From Diphasiastrum complanatum (taxonomy: Eukaryota; Streptophyta; Lycopodiopsida; Lycopodiales; Lycopodiaceae), in assembly GCA_029204225.1 (NCBI GenBank), contig CM055095.1:38154597-38218596 (forward strand): 64,000 nucleotides of DNA, given 5' to 3'. The notes beneath the pieces are model-generated. The model had not been told where the DNA came from. It saw only the letters and a program-made list of their open reading frames with translations, and ran no database searches. Positions 47,637 through 60,470 of the stretch are shown in pieces. Numbering within the stretch: the first letter of the stretch is position 1; the number at the start of each line of letters is the position of its first letter. Made by a program: the position numbers and the translations under genes.

Positions 47637-50219
47637 TCAGGTGAGACTTGTGGAAGGAAAGGCTCCAAGGAAAGTCATGTCTAAGAAGATTTGCAGCCTG
47701 CGACGGCATCTCATTTCAAGCTCAAGCGCAGAGATGTGGGCGGCTGCAGGTAATTCATCTGGCAGACCTTTCAAAGCTTCGGTTGCGCATTCACAATCTG
47801 GCACTACGTTGCCTATTACACTATTTACGCATGTAAAATCCAGATCCATAGATTCAACTGAAATCTGCGTGATGCCACTCTCTTCCCTTTGCTCCTTGGC
47901 TTCGTTTCCTACTACAGTCATGGCCACTGTGGTTGAGGAATTCACTGGAAGAACCGCATCGCTGGACTCGAACAATAAGAATTGTTTTGATGCCGGTTTG
48001 CTATTTTGAAGCACTGTTTTCTTGTTCTGTGCTGTGATGAAATCCACTTTCGCTGCTGTAAAATTTTCCTCCGCAGACTTGTCCCATCCGATGCTGGACT
48101 CTGATTTCGTGAGCTCTCTTAGAGGAAGAGCAGAAGAGTGATTACAGTTGCCTCTGACATTATTGTAGATGTTTAAATCGTTAAAAGGTAATGTCTCCCT
48201 GTAATCTCTCGATCCAGTAGACCTCAAAGAAGAAGCAATGACAGGAACATTCTGGGGTTGAGATGTACGAATGAAGGTACTATTATTCATGGTGAATGGA
48301 GGAGCCTCAATGTTAAGGTTGCGCTTTGGAAGATCGCCGCGGTTCTCATCCAACCGATTATCCACCTGGTGCACCCTCTCCGATTTATGTCTCAAAGCAT
48401 CTGTATGGCGGCGTTGTTGGTGCATATTCTGATCTTCCTTGGCACGAACTGTGACTGAATGAATGTTCACGTTCAAGTTTTCATCTACCGAATAGGCGTC
48501 TTCGTCTTCTTCGTCCCATCCGTCGATACTGGAACTCTCAGAGGCAAATTGGACATATGATGTCTGATGGGGATTGTTGTGATCCTTGGAGAACCGTGGC
48601 GACAAAGTTGCTGATTGTTGTGAATCCACATTTGCAAATATCCTGTCATGGCCGGAGATCACAGCACTTTCCAGCTCAAACAGCACTTGCTGCGCGCGCT
48701 CATAGGACTTAAGGTGGGAATTCGATCCGCAACTGTTATCACAATATCTCGGAGACGTCACGCTTTGCAGCGTGACTTTCGCCTCCTCTAACCTGCCTTG
48801 CTTCATTAGGCAGATTCCCAGGTTGCACATCTTATTGTAGTCATGCTCGATGGACAGCGCCTTCCTGCAGATTCCCCCGAGCGGGAGTCAGACCAGCCTT
48901 TACACTTTCGAAACTTAATGAGAAATGACAAGCAACAGCAGGCAGTTGCGAAGAAATCTATACCTGTAGACGGCCTCGGCAGCAACATAGTTTGATTGCT
49001 GCATATATGCCCATCCTAAATTCCCCTGTTGAACAGATCAAACATTAGAAGAACCGATCCAATAAATTGATAGCAAAATCTTGCAGATTGGCTGCTAGTA
49101 ACGTCATTAATGGGATCGGGTTATATTACCAGTAGGCGGGTAGCTTCCTGTTCAATAGAAACTTGAAATTTTTTTCCCTGGGATCGAGCTGTTTTAGTTC
49201 GCTTGCCATTGAAGGCCAAACCTTCGTGAATCATTTGTAATTTATTTTTCAGCAAAGCTATTTGATCATCCAATCGCCCGCAGCGCTGTTGCATTTATTC
49301 ATAAATAGTCAGAGCATAAAACTATAACGCATATGATGATTTCCACTGAATTGTACTGTTACAAGCGTGATCCTCACATTTCTACTTCCTATAGAATCTC
49401 AAAAGCGCACCTTGTAAAGATCAAGTAGGATGTTATCCAACGCTTCCTGAGAATCCTCGGAGCAACGATTGCGAAGCGATTTAATTGCTTCTATGGCTTC
49501 CTCCGGACGATCTTGTTGCTTCATGACGATAGCCATGTCCTTCAATGCACTCTCCACCCTATCTCCGGCGTTAATCGCAGCCCAAAACAATGCTATTGCC
49601 CTATCTGGATCCTTGTCTACCAGCTGCTGCCAACAAATTATTCTGATTGATTAGTCCAGAGTTACCAAATTTCGTGTCACAGTTAATAACAGTACGGTGT
49701 CAGCCATTAAGATCAGTGAATTTCTAAACCCTTCATGTTTTTGTGCTGAATTTTAAGTAACACGTTTCATTGACCAGTTTCTCTTGATGAAAATCAAATT
49801 AGATTTGACAGCCGATCTGCAATACTGTATCAATATCATGCTTATTACATGCTTCTCTCCTGTAACAAAGTTTTGCTGCTGAGTTTAGAATTTAAATTCC
49901 GTTGAGAGCAAGCGAGATGACCTTGTTATGACGAGAGAATTAAATCATCTGAGTCTCTGAGAGTTACTCAAACTCTAGCACCCGATTTAAACAAAGCAAA
50001 ACATCTGTAAGTGACTTATGCCAGTGTTACCTGTACGTGCTTGGCCCTCACATAAGGAGAATCTCCAACTGGTACTTTGTGTATCACATGGAATGAGTCC
50101 GCACGAGAAGCTACAGGTCGTTTCACACGTGGTTTCAAGGGTGAGCATGGCGCTGAGTTACAATTTCTTTCCCCTAAATTAAGTAGTCCACCAGGAAGAA
50201 AGCATTGCGCATTCCACAT
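47637..50219 (-). CDS. TPR protein of the POLLENLESS3/MS5(TDM1)/SDI family
   Basis: Five exons on the minus strand: 50219-50031, 49623-49411, 49285-49130, 49025-48964, 48864-47637. All introns are GT-AG and phases agree, giving 615 codons plus TGA. The start MWN, followed by SFHVIHKVPVGDSPYVRAKH, matches POLLENLESS3-like proteins. TPR-type repeats follow: KDPDRAIALFWAAINAGDRV, SALKDMAIVMKQQDRPEEAI, LGNLGWAYMQQSNYVAAEAV, NKMCNLGICLMKQGRLEEA. The single long last exon adds an acidic patch (GWDEEDEDAYSVDE), a low-complexity Ser/Asn-rich region and the family-typical end RRRLQIFLDMT. Members control exit from meiosis and pollen development (MS5/TDM1) or sulfur-starvation responses (SDI1). Arabidopsis MS5 is shorter, mainly because of this last exon. 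The gene looks intact; which paralogue it is cannot be decided here. Confidence 0.94.
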
Positions 50220-51130
50220 GGCCCTTTTTTATGGTTTCAACAAATTCGTTTCCTAGCCTTCAACGCTGTACTCTTCCTCAGATAGCAGAATGCAAGCACT
50301 GCGATCCGTTGCTTGAGAAGTGCTAGCAACAGAAACAAGTGTGGCAAACCCGGTAAAAATACCTTTCCACCAAAAGAAAAGGAAATGTACAATCAGCTAA
50401 GCTGAGCTGCTATTCATGGCCAAATCCAGTGAGAATCAAGAATCAATCTCAGAAAGACCGAGAAAGGAAGATCAGACAGATGCATTACCACCACAATAAA
50501 ATTCTAGAGTGCTGGATTATTGTGGCAGAAAATTGAATTCAATTCCTCAAATGACAAAGAGCACAATGCAGCCAATCCAATCAATACTAGAGATTCCTTC
50601 CTTCATCAAATGTTATGCAACCCAGACAAAATTTATCGTCGATTTACTCGCAGCTGCCACCATCTTCTGAAGATCGAGACACAAACTAAGAACAAAGACA
50701 GGCTAGTGAGAGATGCAGAGCTTTCTGTCGATCCAGTGAAGAACATGTAGCCGTTGCAGAAGAGCAACGGTAAACGCTTCGATCGATACTGTCCACAGTT
50801 TCATCCGAATCGGACGCTAAAAGAGTTGCCACGTCAGCGATCTTCCACCCTGGACTATAAGGCAATCGATCTCAGCCACCGATGAGAGGTATGTACCCAA
50901 CTTGTGAACTGTTAATGTGGCTAATACTCTCCTCGTCTTCTTCTTCTTGGGAGATTGGCTAGGCAAGTTAAGAAGCCAAATGATGCTGAAACCTGAATAG
51001 AGAGCATCTAGTCCTCTACTATTTTATAGTCACTCCTCATGGAACTTATTTTATACTCACTCCTCATGGAACTTGGATCTTTACATAGTAAGTGCTCTAG
51101 TTCCACAGTTAGTAAATGTTGGGAAGATCT
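50220..51130. other. Upstream region of the TPR gene
   Basis: The promoter and 5' untranslated region of the minus-strand gene should lie here. No convincing TATA box or other site could be assigned. No other coding sequence recognised. Confidence 0.45.
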
Positions 51131-52495
51131 TTGGTTGGAGGAGTGATTATAGGAGAGTGACCAGCCTAAAACTATTGTTTAAATATAGATATTTCAGTTT
51201 GCCATGGGTTAGTAACTTAGTATTATTAGTGATTCTCAATGAAAACACAAAACCCTCTCAATCACTTGTTGCATAATGTGCAAGACCCCATGGGACATGG
51301 AGGATTTTTATTGTCCACTCAAAACATGTCACAATATTCAATAAAACAACAAACCAAGACATATAGGTTTGAAAAACGGCAACTTGCTCCATTAGGAAAA
51401 ATATCTCTTGAGATGAAAGAGCTATAAACTATATCTTTGATTTTGTACATTTCTTTAAAGTTTCACGTGTGTTTGGTCAGTAGATTGTATTATGTCAAAG
51501 GCTTCTAAAGATTATAACTTGAATATATGAGATCATCATAATCAGATTAAGATTTTGACCTATGCAACTTACTTTACTCTAGTCAATGCTAACCACAACT
51601 AATAAGTTACCTCTTATTTATACTTAAGGTACTAAATATGTGGATATGAGTATTTTTACATGAAATAGTTAATATGTGGACATGATTGTATAATATGAGA
51701 GCAAAGTTTTTGCATAATGTAATTAACATTTACTTGCAAACATTCTATTCTTCTTTTAGCTCGATGTATTAAACTTAGTACTTCACAGAAGAACTCGCCT
51801 AGACCTATTCAAGAAACAAAGAGATATTTTTCCTAATGTTTGGGATGGAGCAAGTTGCCATTTTTCAAACCTACAAGTATTTATTTGTTGTTTTATTGAT
51901 TATTGACATGATAGAAATGTTTAGAGTGGACCCTGAACATCCTTCATGTCTTATGGGGTCTTGGAGATTATTCAACAAGTGATTGAGAGGGTTTTGTGTT
52001 TTGATTGAGAATCACTAATAATACTAGGTTACTAACACATGATGAACTGAAATATCTATATATAAACAATAGTTTTAGGCTGCTCGATCTCCTGTAATCT
52101 TCATAATTTTGTAGCTTGAGATGAAGGAGCTAGAAACTATGTCTTTGATTTTATACATTTATTTAAAGTCTCACGTGTGTTTGGTAGGTCAATTGTATTA
52201 TGTGAAAGGCTTCTAAAGATTATAATTTGAATATATGAGATCATAAAAAATGTTGACCTATGCAAATTACTTTACTCTTACAATGCTAGCCAAAACTAAT
52301 AAGTTACCTCTTATTTATACTTAAGGTACTTAATATGTGGATATGATTGGATAGTATTTTTACTTAGAGTAGTTGATAGTACTAGAGAAAATCTTTTGCA
52401 TAATGTAATTAACATTTCCTTGCAAACATTTAGTTCTTCTTTTAGCTCGATGCATTAAACTTAGTACTTCACAAAAGAACTAGCCTATAAATGTT
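51131..52495. repeat. Composite A-B-A'-B repeat (inverted plus direct)
   Basis: Segment A (about 51146-51412) recurs inverted as A' (about 51827-52107), for example AGCCTAAAACTATTGTTT against AAACAATAGTTTTAGGCT and CGGCAACTTGCTCCATTAGG against its complement. Segment B (about 51405-51815) recurs in direct orientation at about 52112-52490, sharing CTTGAGATGAA, TCACGTGTGTTTGG and TTTTAGCTCGATG. No coding capacity. The layout resembles a foldback or nested non-autonomous element. Confidence 0.82.
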
Positions 52496-52813
52496 CAGGA
52501 AACTACAAAATTATGAACTGAGTATAAAATCATGTGATGTACTATATTATCCATAGTATGTTCAACGACCAACTCAAATTTGGAAACTTAAGTCCAAGAG
52601 TATGTTCCATCTAGAATTTGAAACTCAACCTTGAGAAGTACAAAGGTACATCATCGGACTAAATTAGACATGTAAAATGTATCTAGTGTCATGTGATACA
52701 TGGTTCACATTTATATATAAGTTGAACCATAAATAATATCGTCAAACTTCACAAGACTAATCATGAAATTGTGACAATTACTAAGTATAGTTCTTGGTAA
52801 TGTGCTATTGTCT
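52496..52813. other. Unassigned sequence
   Basis: AT-rich; nothing recognised. It begins with a short inverse echo (CTACAAAATTATGA) of sequence at 52103. Confidence 0.35.
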
Positions 52814-54278
52814 TGTTAGGGTGGGTAAAATTGAATGTGTGTTAGGTCAAGAATGTTTGATTATTGTTGTAGGCTTTCCTAGAGCAAGTGAATGGATATG
52901 TTTTTATTCTTATTAGTATACAATGGTGGGTGTTATTCAAGTTTCAAGGGGTCTATAGGTTTGTTATAATGGTAACAAGATAATGTGTGAGAGACATGGT
53001 TAGCCTTAGGCTAATATGGTTCTTGGATAAGAGAGTTGTCATGCCCATGATTAGATTGATCTCGGATTAAAACCCCGTAAGGAGGTCAGTAGGTCTATCT
53101 CGACCCGTAAATTGATTATGGTTGTGAGACGTTGGGACTCTCAAGATATTAAAGTCATAATTATTGGTTAGAGGCCTAAAACTCAAGATGGTGGATTCGT
53201 ATGGAACTAACAGTGACTCATAGGGGGACGTAGATGAGGTGTGTTAATTAGGCTAATGATGTGTCATAGTGACATGTCATAGATTACTCCTAGTGGAGCG
53301 AGGTGCCTTGAAGGATATTGTGAAAATTATCAACATTTCCTTGACTAGTTTTAGGCCAAGTTTGGTAATTTTGGCACATAGTTTTGGATCTGACCTTTCA
53401 CATGTGTGGAACAGGTCTAGATACTTTTATTTTAGTATATATTTCATATTGAAGAAGTTTCAAACTTCAGGACCTTTGGAATAACACCAAAATCATGTCA
53501 TTTGGACATATAGGCCAAAATTAGCTATTTTTAGGCTATCGGTGCCCTAAAATTGGGTCCTAAGTTCTAGAGAGAGGAGAGAGAGTCAACTCTCTCACCT
53601 ATATTAGGCTGAATTTTGTGGAGAAACAGGTTGAAGAAAATCTTGTATTGTTTCAGAGAGAACAATAGATCATTGTCATTGTTTCTTCCTCCATTGTGAG
53701 CATTGCTTGGTGTATTGTCTTCAAGCTCTTGTGTATGATCTTAGGTGCTTTCCAAAAGTGGTAGGCTATTGTTGTAGGGCTGGTATGCTGCTGTTTTTGG
53801 CCACCCTCAGTACCTTTGAATAGTTTCTTGAGTTCTTAGAATTCTTGTTCAAGTTCTTGTGCATCAAAGGTAGCATTAGGATGCTTTGCCATTTCTAGCT
53901 TTTGTAGCTTGTTGTGCAAAGATCTTAGCCAGAATGTTTGGGATCTTAGATCCATTCAAGATCCACTTTTTTCACATGGTATCAAAACTGGGTAGCCGTT
54001 ATTTTTAGTAAGATTTCCATTTATGATGATATTTGGATGTTTGATCAAGTTCTAGCATGATTATGCATTGCATTGTTGATCAAATCTTACTAGCCTTTGT
54101 TTATTGAGTTGAACTTGTGGTTCAAAAGCATATTTCAGGTCTATTGAAGATCAGAGGCTAAGAAGAAGCTATTTTGGATCAGATCATCACACCTAATCAT
54201 TTGTTGATTGTGAGGCTTGTGCATATTCAATACTAACAATGTTTTTTTCATTCTATTGTTGACAATCTCCATTTTTTG

Positions 54279-54322
54279 GATGAACACTCTCCTTAAGTGG
54301 ATGAACCTTCTCCTTAAGTGGA
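54279..54322. repeat. Tandem 21-bp duplication in Gypsy leader
   Basis: GATGAACACTCTCCTTAAGTG is followed by GATGAACCTTCTCCTTAAGTG in the leader of the Gypsy remnant. Confidence 0.7.
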
Positions 54323-56726
54323 TGACAAATGCTCTTTTGAGTGAGTTTTTAGTTCTCCTAAAGGCTGAGCAAAGCTCTCATTTGGATGAAAGATCTCCTT
54401 TTTGGGTGAACATATTGTAAGCTCCATTGTGAAGAGCCTATTGTAAAGATTGTCATCAATTTTGGCATAAATTTTGGTGTACTTTGTTGAGCATGTACTG
54501 CAAGAGTTATTCCCCGGTAATTTTTGAAAAATCAAGTTTTTTGACTGCAAAACAGTGAAAGAACCTTTGCACAGCCAACCATCGCATGAGTAGCCTTTAC
54601 AGACCAGATCAGTAGTTAGATCTGTACCAGATCCAGCTACTGTGAAAATCTCAGGCCAATCGAAGCAAGGATCAAAAAGTTATCAAGGAAAAACCACCGT
54701 AAGAGGTCTAAAATCACACTTATCAGCCTATCTAATTGATTAGATCCCTTATAATCTAGATTGGATTCCACTGAACCAACAAGATCCAACATCCTTGGAC
54801 TCTACCGCCGAATGAATTTGAGATCCGGACGATCAATCGCAAGAAGAACAACAAATCAAGCACCAAGCCTTCCCAGAGTAGCAGTTGCACATATCGAGAC
54901 AGATCCAGAACCAGCAGCAATGGATCCAATGGGTCAATCTATACCTGTCGCACCATTGCAAGAAGTCCAGAGGGCACCACGAATGGAAATACCTAAATAT
55001 GATGGGTCATCAAATCCTATTTGATTCCTCTAGATCTACGAACAAGCCTACAAAATTTACGGCGAGCAGACACCGGCAGAGAAATTGATGTTGTTTTCAA
55101 TGTCTCTGGTAGCAGTAGCACAAGATTGGTTCTTCAACTTATTGGAAGAAGAAAAAACCACTTGGGAAGTAGTTAAAGCAGCTCTCATCACATGCTTTAA
55201 ACCAAGAAAGTTCCTAAAAGATCTGTTTCTCTTGCTAAGCAAAGTGAATATGGGAAAAAGAAAAAGGGTCAAGGGCTATCGAACGGGTCAAACATCTAAG
55301 ATCCGAGTGCAATGCAGCCATAACTCCCGATCATGCGGTTATTATGTGGTTCCTCACGGGGTTTCCACGTAGTATCAGAAGAGAACTTAAAAGTCGGGAG
55401 CAGTATGCTACATTGTAATAAACAATGGAAGGAAGAGGAGTCCTTATCAGACCTCTTATCCTTATCATCAAGGGGCACCCAATGCGGCACCGAGGTATGG
55501 CACGCTGAACAATCAGTAGCGCATGGCCTTACCTGCACCACCAAGGCCAGCTAACAACCAAGTGGCTCATTTAAATATAGCAGCGACGGAACAGAAGTAC
55601 CAGCAACACCTCAACCTGAGTAGCAGCAATGGTACAAGCCGGATGAGATGTCTGTGGATCCAGCCATTAACAAATATCGCGCAACCTATGCGGCTAAACC
55701 TCAACATCAAGGTGGCAGAAACTACAGTTGCTACGGATGCGGCAAAGGCCATCGAATTGCAAAATTTCCTTACAAGGGACAATACACATCCTTCTGTCGA
55801 GAATGCGGATATGGACACTGCTACAAGAATTGTCCATTAAGACCTGGAACTAGAGCCATCAGTATCCGATGATCAACCCTCAACTGCAAGACCATATCCT
55901 AACGTGAGGGAAGAGGGCAGACAGTATCAGAAGATACGCCACTGGGTGCAGAAGGTGCAAGAGGAGGAAAAAGCTTAAGTGAAAGACATACCTGCAAAAC
56001 CTCCTGTCGATGAAGAACCGTTGCCACAAATGGGCTCACCATTACGAACTGATTAGGACAATCGGTTGCATCATCATGAACCACCTGTCCACATGGTGGA
56101 ACCCGAGGATTCGCAACTGAGGTGCTCACAAGTTTGCTAGCAAGCCATATTAACTTATCCCTTGGAGAATTACTTCGGATTGCGCCACAGTCTCTTGGCT
56201 GAATGGGCCAAAGCTGAAGTGGACTCCAGTAACACCAGAGCCCATATACTGTGTGGGCTATGAAGAAATGAACAACGTCCTCCACATTGGGGTAGCGTGA
56301 AAAAGCGAAGAACACAATATCACCCAGCCAATCAAGCACAAGAGATTTGAAGACGAGGCAGCAGTGGTAGATGGAGGATCAGGTGTAAATTTGATCTCCA
56401 CTACTTTGTACCAAAAATGGAATTTGCAAGGATTGAAGCCAGCGAATTTGCCATCAAACTAGCAAATCAATCATGTGTTAAACCAAAAGGTGTAGTTGAC
56501 GACATCCCTATAAAAATAGCGGGAATGCAGTTTGTGATCACTTTTGTGGTGATGGACATACCAGAATCCCCTTCTGCCTACCGCGTTTTATTAGGAAGAC
56601 TATGGTTGAGGACTACGCAAGTGGTTCACAACTGAGAAACTGGAAAACTCACCTTTGAAAAAAAAGAGCAGGCTGTAAAGGCAACTGTTGACTGTATGGC
56701 TAGGCATGCATGTCAACAAGATTCAG

Positions 56727-59546
56727 ATCTTGAACCCAGCATATCTTCACCCAAGTGCTATACATTGGACACACCAATCACTTTCGGGGTGAACATGATC
56801 AATGTAGCATGGCTGTCAGCGAAAGCTATTGAGAACCCTGTGGACGATGATTTAGTTCCTTGGCACTATGCTTTTACCTACAATAAGGAGACTGAGTTGA
56901 CAGATGAGCAGGTCCTACGACCCAGAACGTTAAGGAATTAAGAAGGTACCAACTCGGCCACCATAGAAATCCACAAATGGCTAAAGTTTTCAAGATAGAT
57001 CCACCCAAGGCACCTGCCAATAAAAAGAACCAACTAAGACAACGTTATAATCAAGTGATCCGATGGAGCATTCTGCCAGAGGAGGCCATAGCCACGGTGG
57101 ATGTGGATATTCACAATCATAAAGCGAATGTCACACCGGTTCTAAAGAAAGACAACAAGGATGGACCCAACTATGTGAAGAGCAAAGGAAAAAAGAAGAC
57201 GTTGGGTTCCTTGAAGTCAGTTCGAATGGACCCAGACGCAGCGTCATCTTCTTCATAGATGACTGATAACCCAAAGACTATGAGTCGGGCTAAGATCAAT
57301 ATGCTAAAGGAGGAATCTTGCCGAACGCCAGTTCACGAGATGCTTGAGACCTTCAAGAACTATACCTTAGACGACGTAGTAATCATGATGCCGCAAGCTC
57401 AAAGAGAACCTGATCAAAGTCATGAACCAGCGGAACAAATCTTTGAAAGACCTGTGCGAACGCAACCTATGAATCTAGCCGAGCCAGGTGAAGAAGAAAA
57501 GGTCGTGCATGTGGGAGAACATTTAACGCCCACTCAATTCAAAAGACTACGTTCGTTATTGGTGGAATACATGAATTGCTTCGCATGGAATTACAGTGAT
57601 CTAAAGGGTATCCCACCAATCGTAGTCCAACATACCATACCCTTGGTCGATGGAGCAGTCCCCAAGGTGAGTCGCTACTACCGCTGCAACCCGAACTGCA
57701 CCGAGCTGATCAAGCAAGAGTTGCAGAAACTGCTAGATGTTGATTTCATCTATGAAATCGAGCACGCTGAATGGGTGTCACCAATAGTCATAGTACCCAA
57801 GAAGAATGACAAAATGCGAATTTGTGTGAACCTGAAGGCGTTAAATACAGTCACCAAGAAGGATCATTTTCCCTTACCATTTACGAAAAGTGTTCTAGAT
57901 AGAGTAGTAGGAGAAGAAGCCTATAGTTTTCTAGATGGTTTCAGCGGCTACAATCAGGTGAAAATATCGCAGCAAGATCAGCACAAGATAACATTCGCCA
58001 TAGAATGAGGAACCTTTGCCTATAAGGTGATGTCGTTTGGACTTTGCAATGCCCCAAGTACCTTTCAACGAGTTATGCAGGCGGCATTGTATGTGTACGT
58101 ATGTGTATCTAATTGCATGTGTATGTGTAAGTGTATATCTTGAACCCAACATATCTTCACCCAAGTGCTATACATTGGACACACCAATCACTTTCGGGGT
58201 GAACATGATCAATGTAGCATGGCTGTCAGCGAAAGCTATTGAGAACCATGTGGACGATGATTTAGTCCCTTGGCACCATGCTTTTACCTACAATAAGGAG
58301 ACTGAGTTGACAAATGAGCAGGTCCTACGACCCAGAACGTTAAGGAATTAAGAAGGTACCAGCTCGGCCACCATAGAAATCCGCAAATGGCTGAAGTTTT
58401 CAAGATAAATCCACCCAAGGCACCTGCCAATAAAAAGAACCAGCTAAGACAACGTTATAATCAAGTGATCCGATGGAGCGTTCTGCCAGAGGAGGCCATA
58501 GCCACGGTGGATGTGGATATTCACAATCATAAAGCAAATGTCACACCGGTTCTAAAGAAAGACAACAAGGATGGACCCAACTATGTGAAGAGCAAAGGAA
58601 AAAAGAAGATGTTGGGTTCCTTGAAGTCAGTTCGAATGGACCTAGACGCAGCGTCATCTTCTTCATAGATGACTGATAACCCAAAGACTATGAGTCGGGC
58701 TAAGATCAATATGCTGAAGGAGGAATCTTGCCGAATGCCAGTTCACGAGATGCTTGAGACCTTCAAGAACTATACCTTAGATGACGTAGTAATCATGATG
58801 CCGCAAGCTCAAAGAGAACCTGATCAAAGTCATGAACCCACGGAACAAGTCTTCGAAAGACCTGCGCGAACGCAACCTATGAATCTAGCCGAGCCAGGTG
58901 AAGAAGAAAAGGTCGTGCATGTGGGAGAACATATAACGCCCACTCAATTCAAAAGACTATGTTCGTTATTGGTGGAATACATGAATTGCTTCGCGTGGAA
59001 TTACAATGATCTAAAGGGTATCTCACCAACCGTAGTCCAACATACCATACCCTTGGTGGATGGAGCAGTCCCCAAGGTGAGTCGCTACTACCGCTGCAAC
59101 CCGAACTACACCGAGCTGATCAAGCGAGAGTTGCAGAAACTGCTAGATGTTGATTTCATCTATGAAATCGAGCACGCTGAATGGGTGTCACCAATAGTCA
59201 TAGTACCCAAAAAGAATGACAAAATGCGAATTTGTGTGAACCTGAAAGCGTTAAATACAGTCACCAAGAAGGATCATTTTCCCTTACCATTTACGAAAAG
59301 TGTTCTAGATAGAGTAGTAGGAGAAGAAGCCTACAGTTTTCTAGATGGTTTCAGCGGCTACAATAAGGTGAAAATAGCGCAGCAAGATCAGCACAAGATA
59401 ACATTCGCCATGGAATGAGGAACCTATGCCTATAAGGTGATGTCGTTTGGACTTTGCAATGCCCCAAGTACCTTTCAACAAGTTATGCAGGCGGCATTGT
59501 ATGTGTACGTATGTGTATCTAATTGCATGTGTATGTGTAAGTGTAT
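56727..59546 (+). repeat. 1,410-bp tandem duplication inside the Gypsy remnant
   Basis: Unit 1 (56727-58136) and unit 2 (58137-59546) have the same order and length, with about 97% identity by eye (about 40 differences). Both contain the 249-codon frame with the N-terminal half of reverse transcriptase and both end in the same TGTATG-type tract. The join lies inside that tract, which suggests the microsatellite mediated the duplication. Confidence 0.93.
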
Positions 59547-59555
59547 ATGTGTATG

Positions 59556-59752
59556 TCTCCGTGGAGGTTTGAAGAACTTTGTTGGCTTTACAAACCAAGG
59601 GGGCTTCGCTTACCTCAAAAGGGGATAACCCACTGTGACAGCATGGAGCAAGCCTGCTCCCGATATTAAGATGAGGTTCCGCGTTTTTGGGCAAATCAAA
59701 GTTTCTTTTGGGGCTGGCTGCCCGGCAGCTAACCATTAGCACCAGAGCTATG
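59556..59752. other. Island of unique sequence between TGTATG tracts
   Basis: About 200 bp of GC-richer sequence (CTGGCTGCCCGGCAGC near 59715) with TGTATG repeats on both sides. The minus strand reads SRLAPCCHSGLSPFEVSEA without a known family. It may be a SINE-like or other short insertion; no tRNA structure or terminal motif was established. Confidence 0.4.
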
Positions 59753-59754
59753 TT

Positions 59755-59885
59755 TATATATGTATGTATATGTGTATGGGTGTGTGCATGTGTATGTGTG
59801 TGCATATGATGTGATTTTATTTGTGTGCATGTGTATGTGTATGGCTATATATGTATGTTTGTGTGTGTATGTATGTGCATGTGTG

Positions 59886-59916
<31 letters not shown>

Positions 59917-60470
59917 GTGCATGTATGTATGTGTACGAATGTAGATGTGTATGTGTATTGTGTGTTTATTTATGTGCATGTATATATATGTATGTGTATG
60001 TGTGTATTATGTATGTATATGTGTGCATATATATATGTGTATGTATGTGTACATGTGTGTATGGGTATGTGTGTGTATATGTGTATGTGTGTGTATATGT
60101 GTATGTGTATGTGTATGTATATGTGTAATTATGTGTGTATATGTATATGTGTGTGTATCTATATGTATATGTGCATGTATGTGTATATGTATGTGCATGT
60201 GTGTATGTGTATGTGTATGTGCATGTGTGTATGTGTATGTGTATTTGTATGTGTATATATGTGTGTATCTATACGTATGTGTATGTCTATGTAATTATGT
60301 GTGTGCATGTGTATGTATGTATGTGTATATGTGCATGTGTATGTATATAAATGTGTGTATACGTGTATGTGTATGGATATGTGTATGTGTGTGTATGTAG
60401 TTGCATGTGTATGTGTATGTGTATGTGTATGTATATTTGTATGAGTGTGTGTATATGCGTGTGTATGTGT
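59755..60470. repeat. Long TGTATG/TGTGTA array, about 715 bp
   Basis: Mixed TGTATG, TGTGTATA and TGCATG units. It gives overlapping Cys/Tyr/Met-rich false frames on the + strand and His/Thr-rich ones on the minus strand. It ends exactly where the next LTR begins. Confidence 0.95.

Larger units (their letters stand above)
52814..59546 (+). mobile_element. Gypsy-type (Tat/Athila-like) LTR retroelement remnant
   Basis: Candidate 5' LTR about 52814-53976, ending TTTTTTCACA, then TGGTATCAAAACTGGG as primer site. After a leader of about 780 bp come gag (54761 on; AQDWFFNLLEEEKTTWEVVK), two zinc-knuckle-like motifs near 55728-55845 (CYGCGKGHR; CRECGYGHCYKNCP), a protease-like segment (near 56370, DGGSGVNLIS) and reverse transcriptase (57259-58080; WVSPIVIVPKKNDKMRICVN, SFLDGFSGYNQVKI, SFGLCNAPSTFQ). 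The FLDGxSGYNQ form is typical of the non-chromovirus Tat/Athila side. A 1,410-bp segment with RT is tandemly duplicated. The element stops in RT at a TGTATG tract; RNase H, integrase and 3' LTR are absent. Broken, with several breaks. Confidence 0.88.

Noticed and set aside
59556-59752. tRNA or tRNA-derived SINE
   Set aside because: No A/B box pair or cloverleaf could be drawn with confidence.
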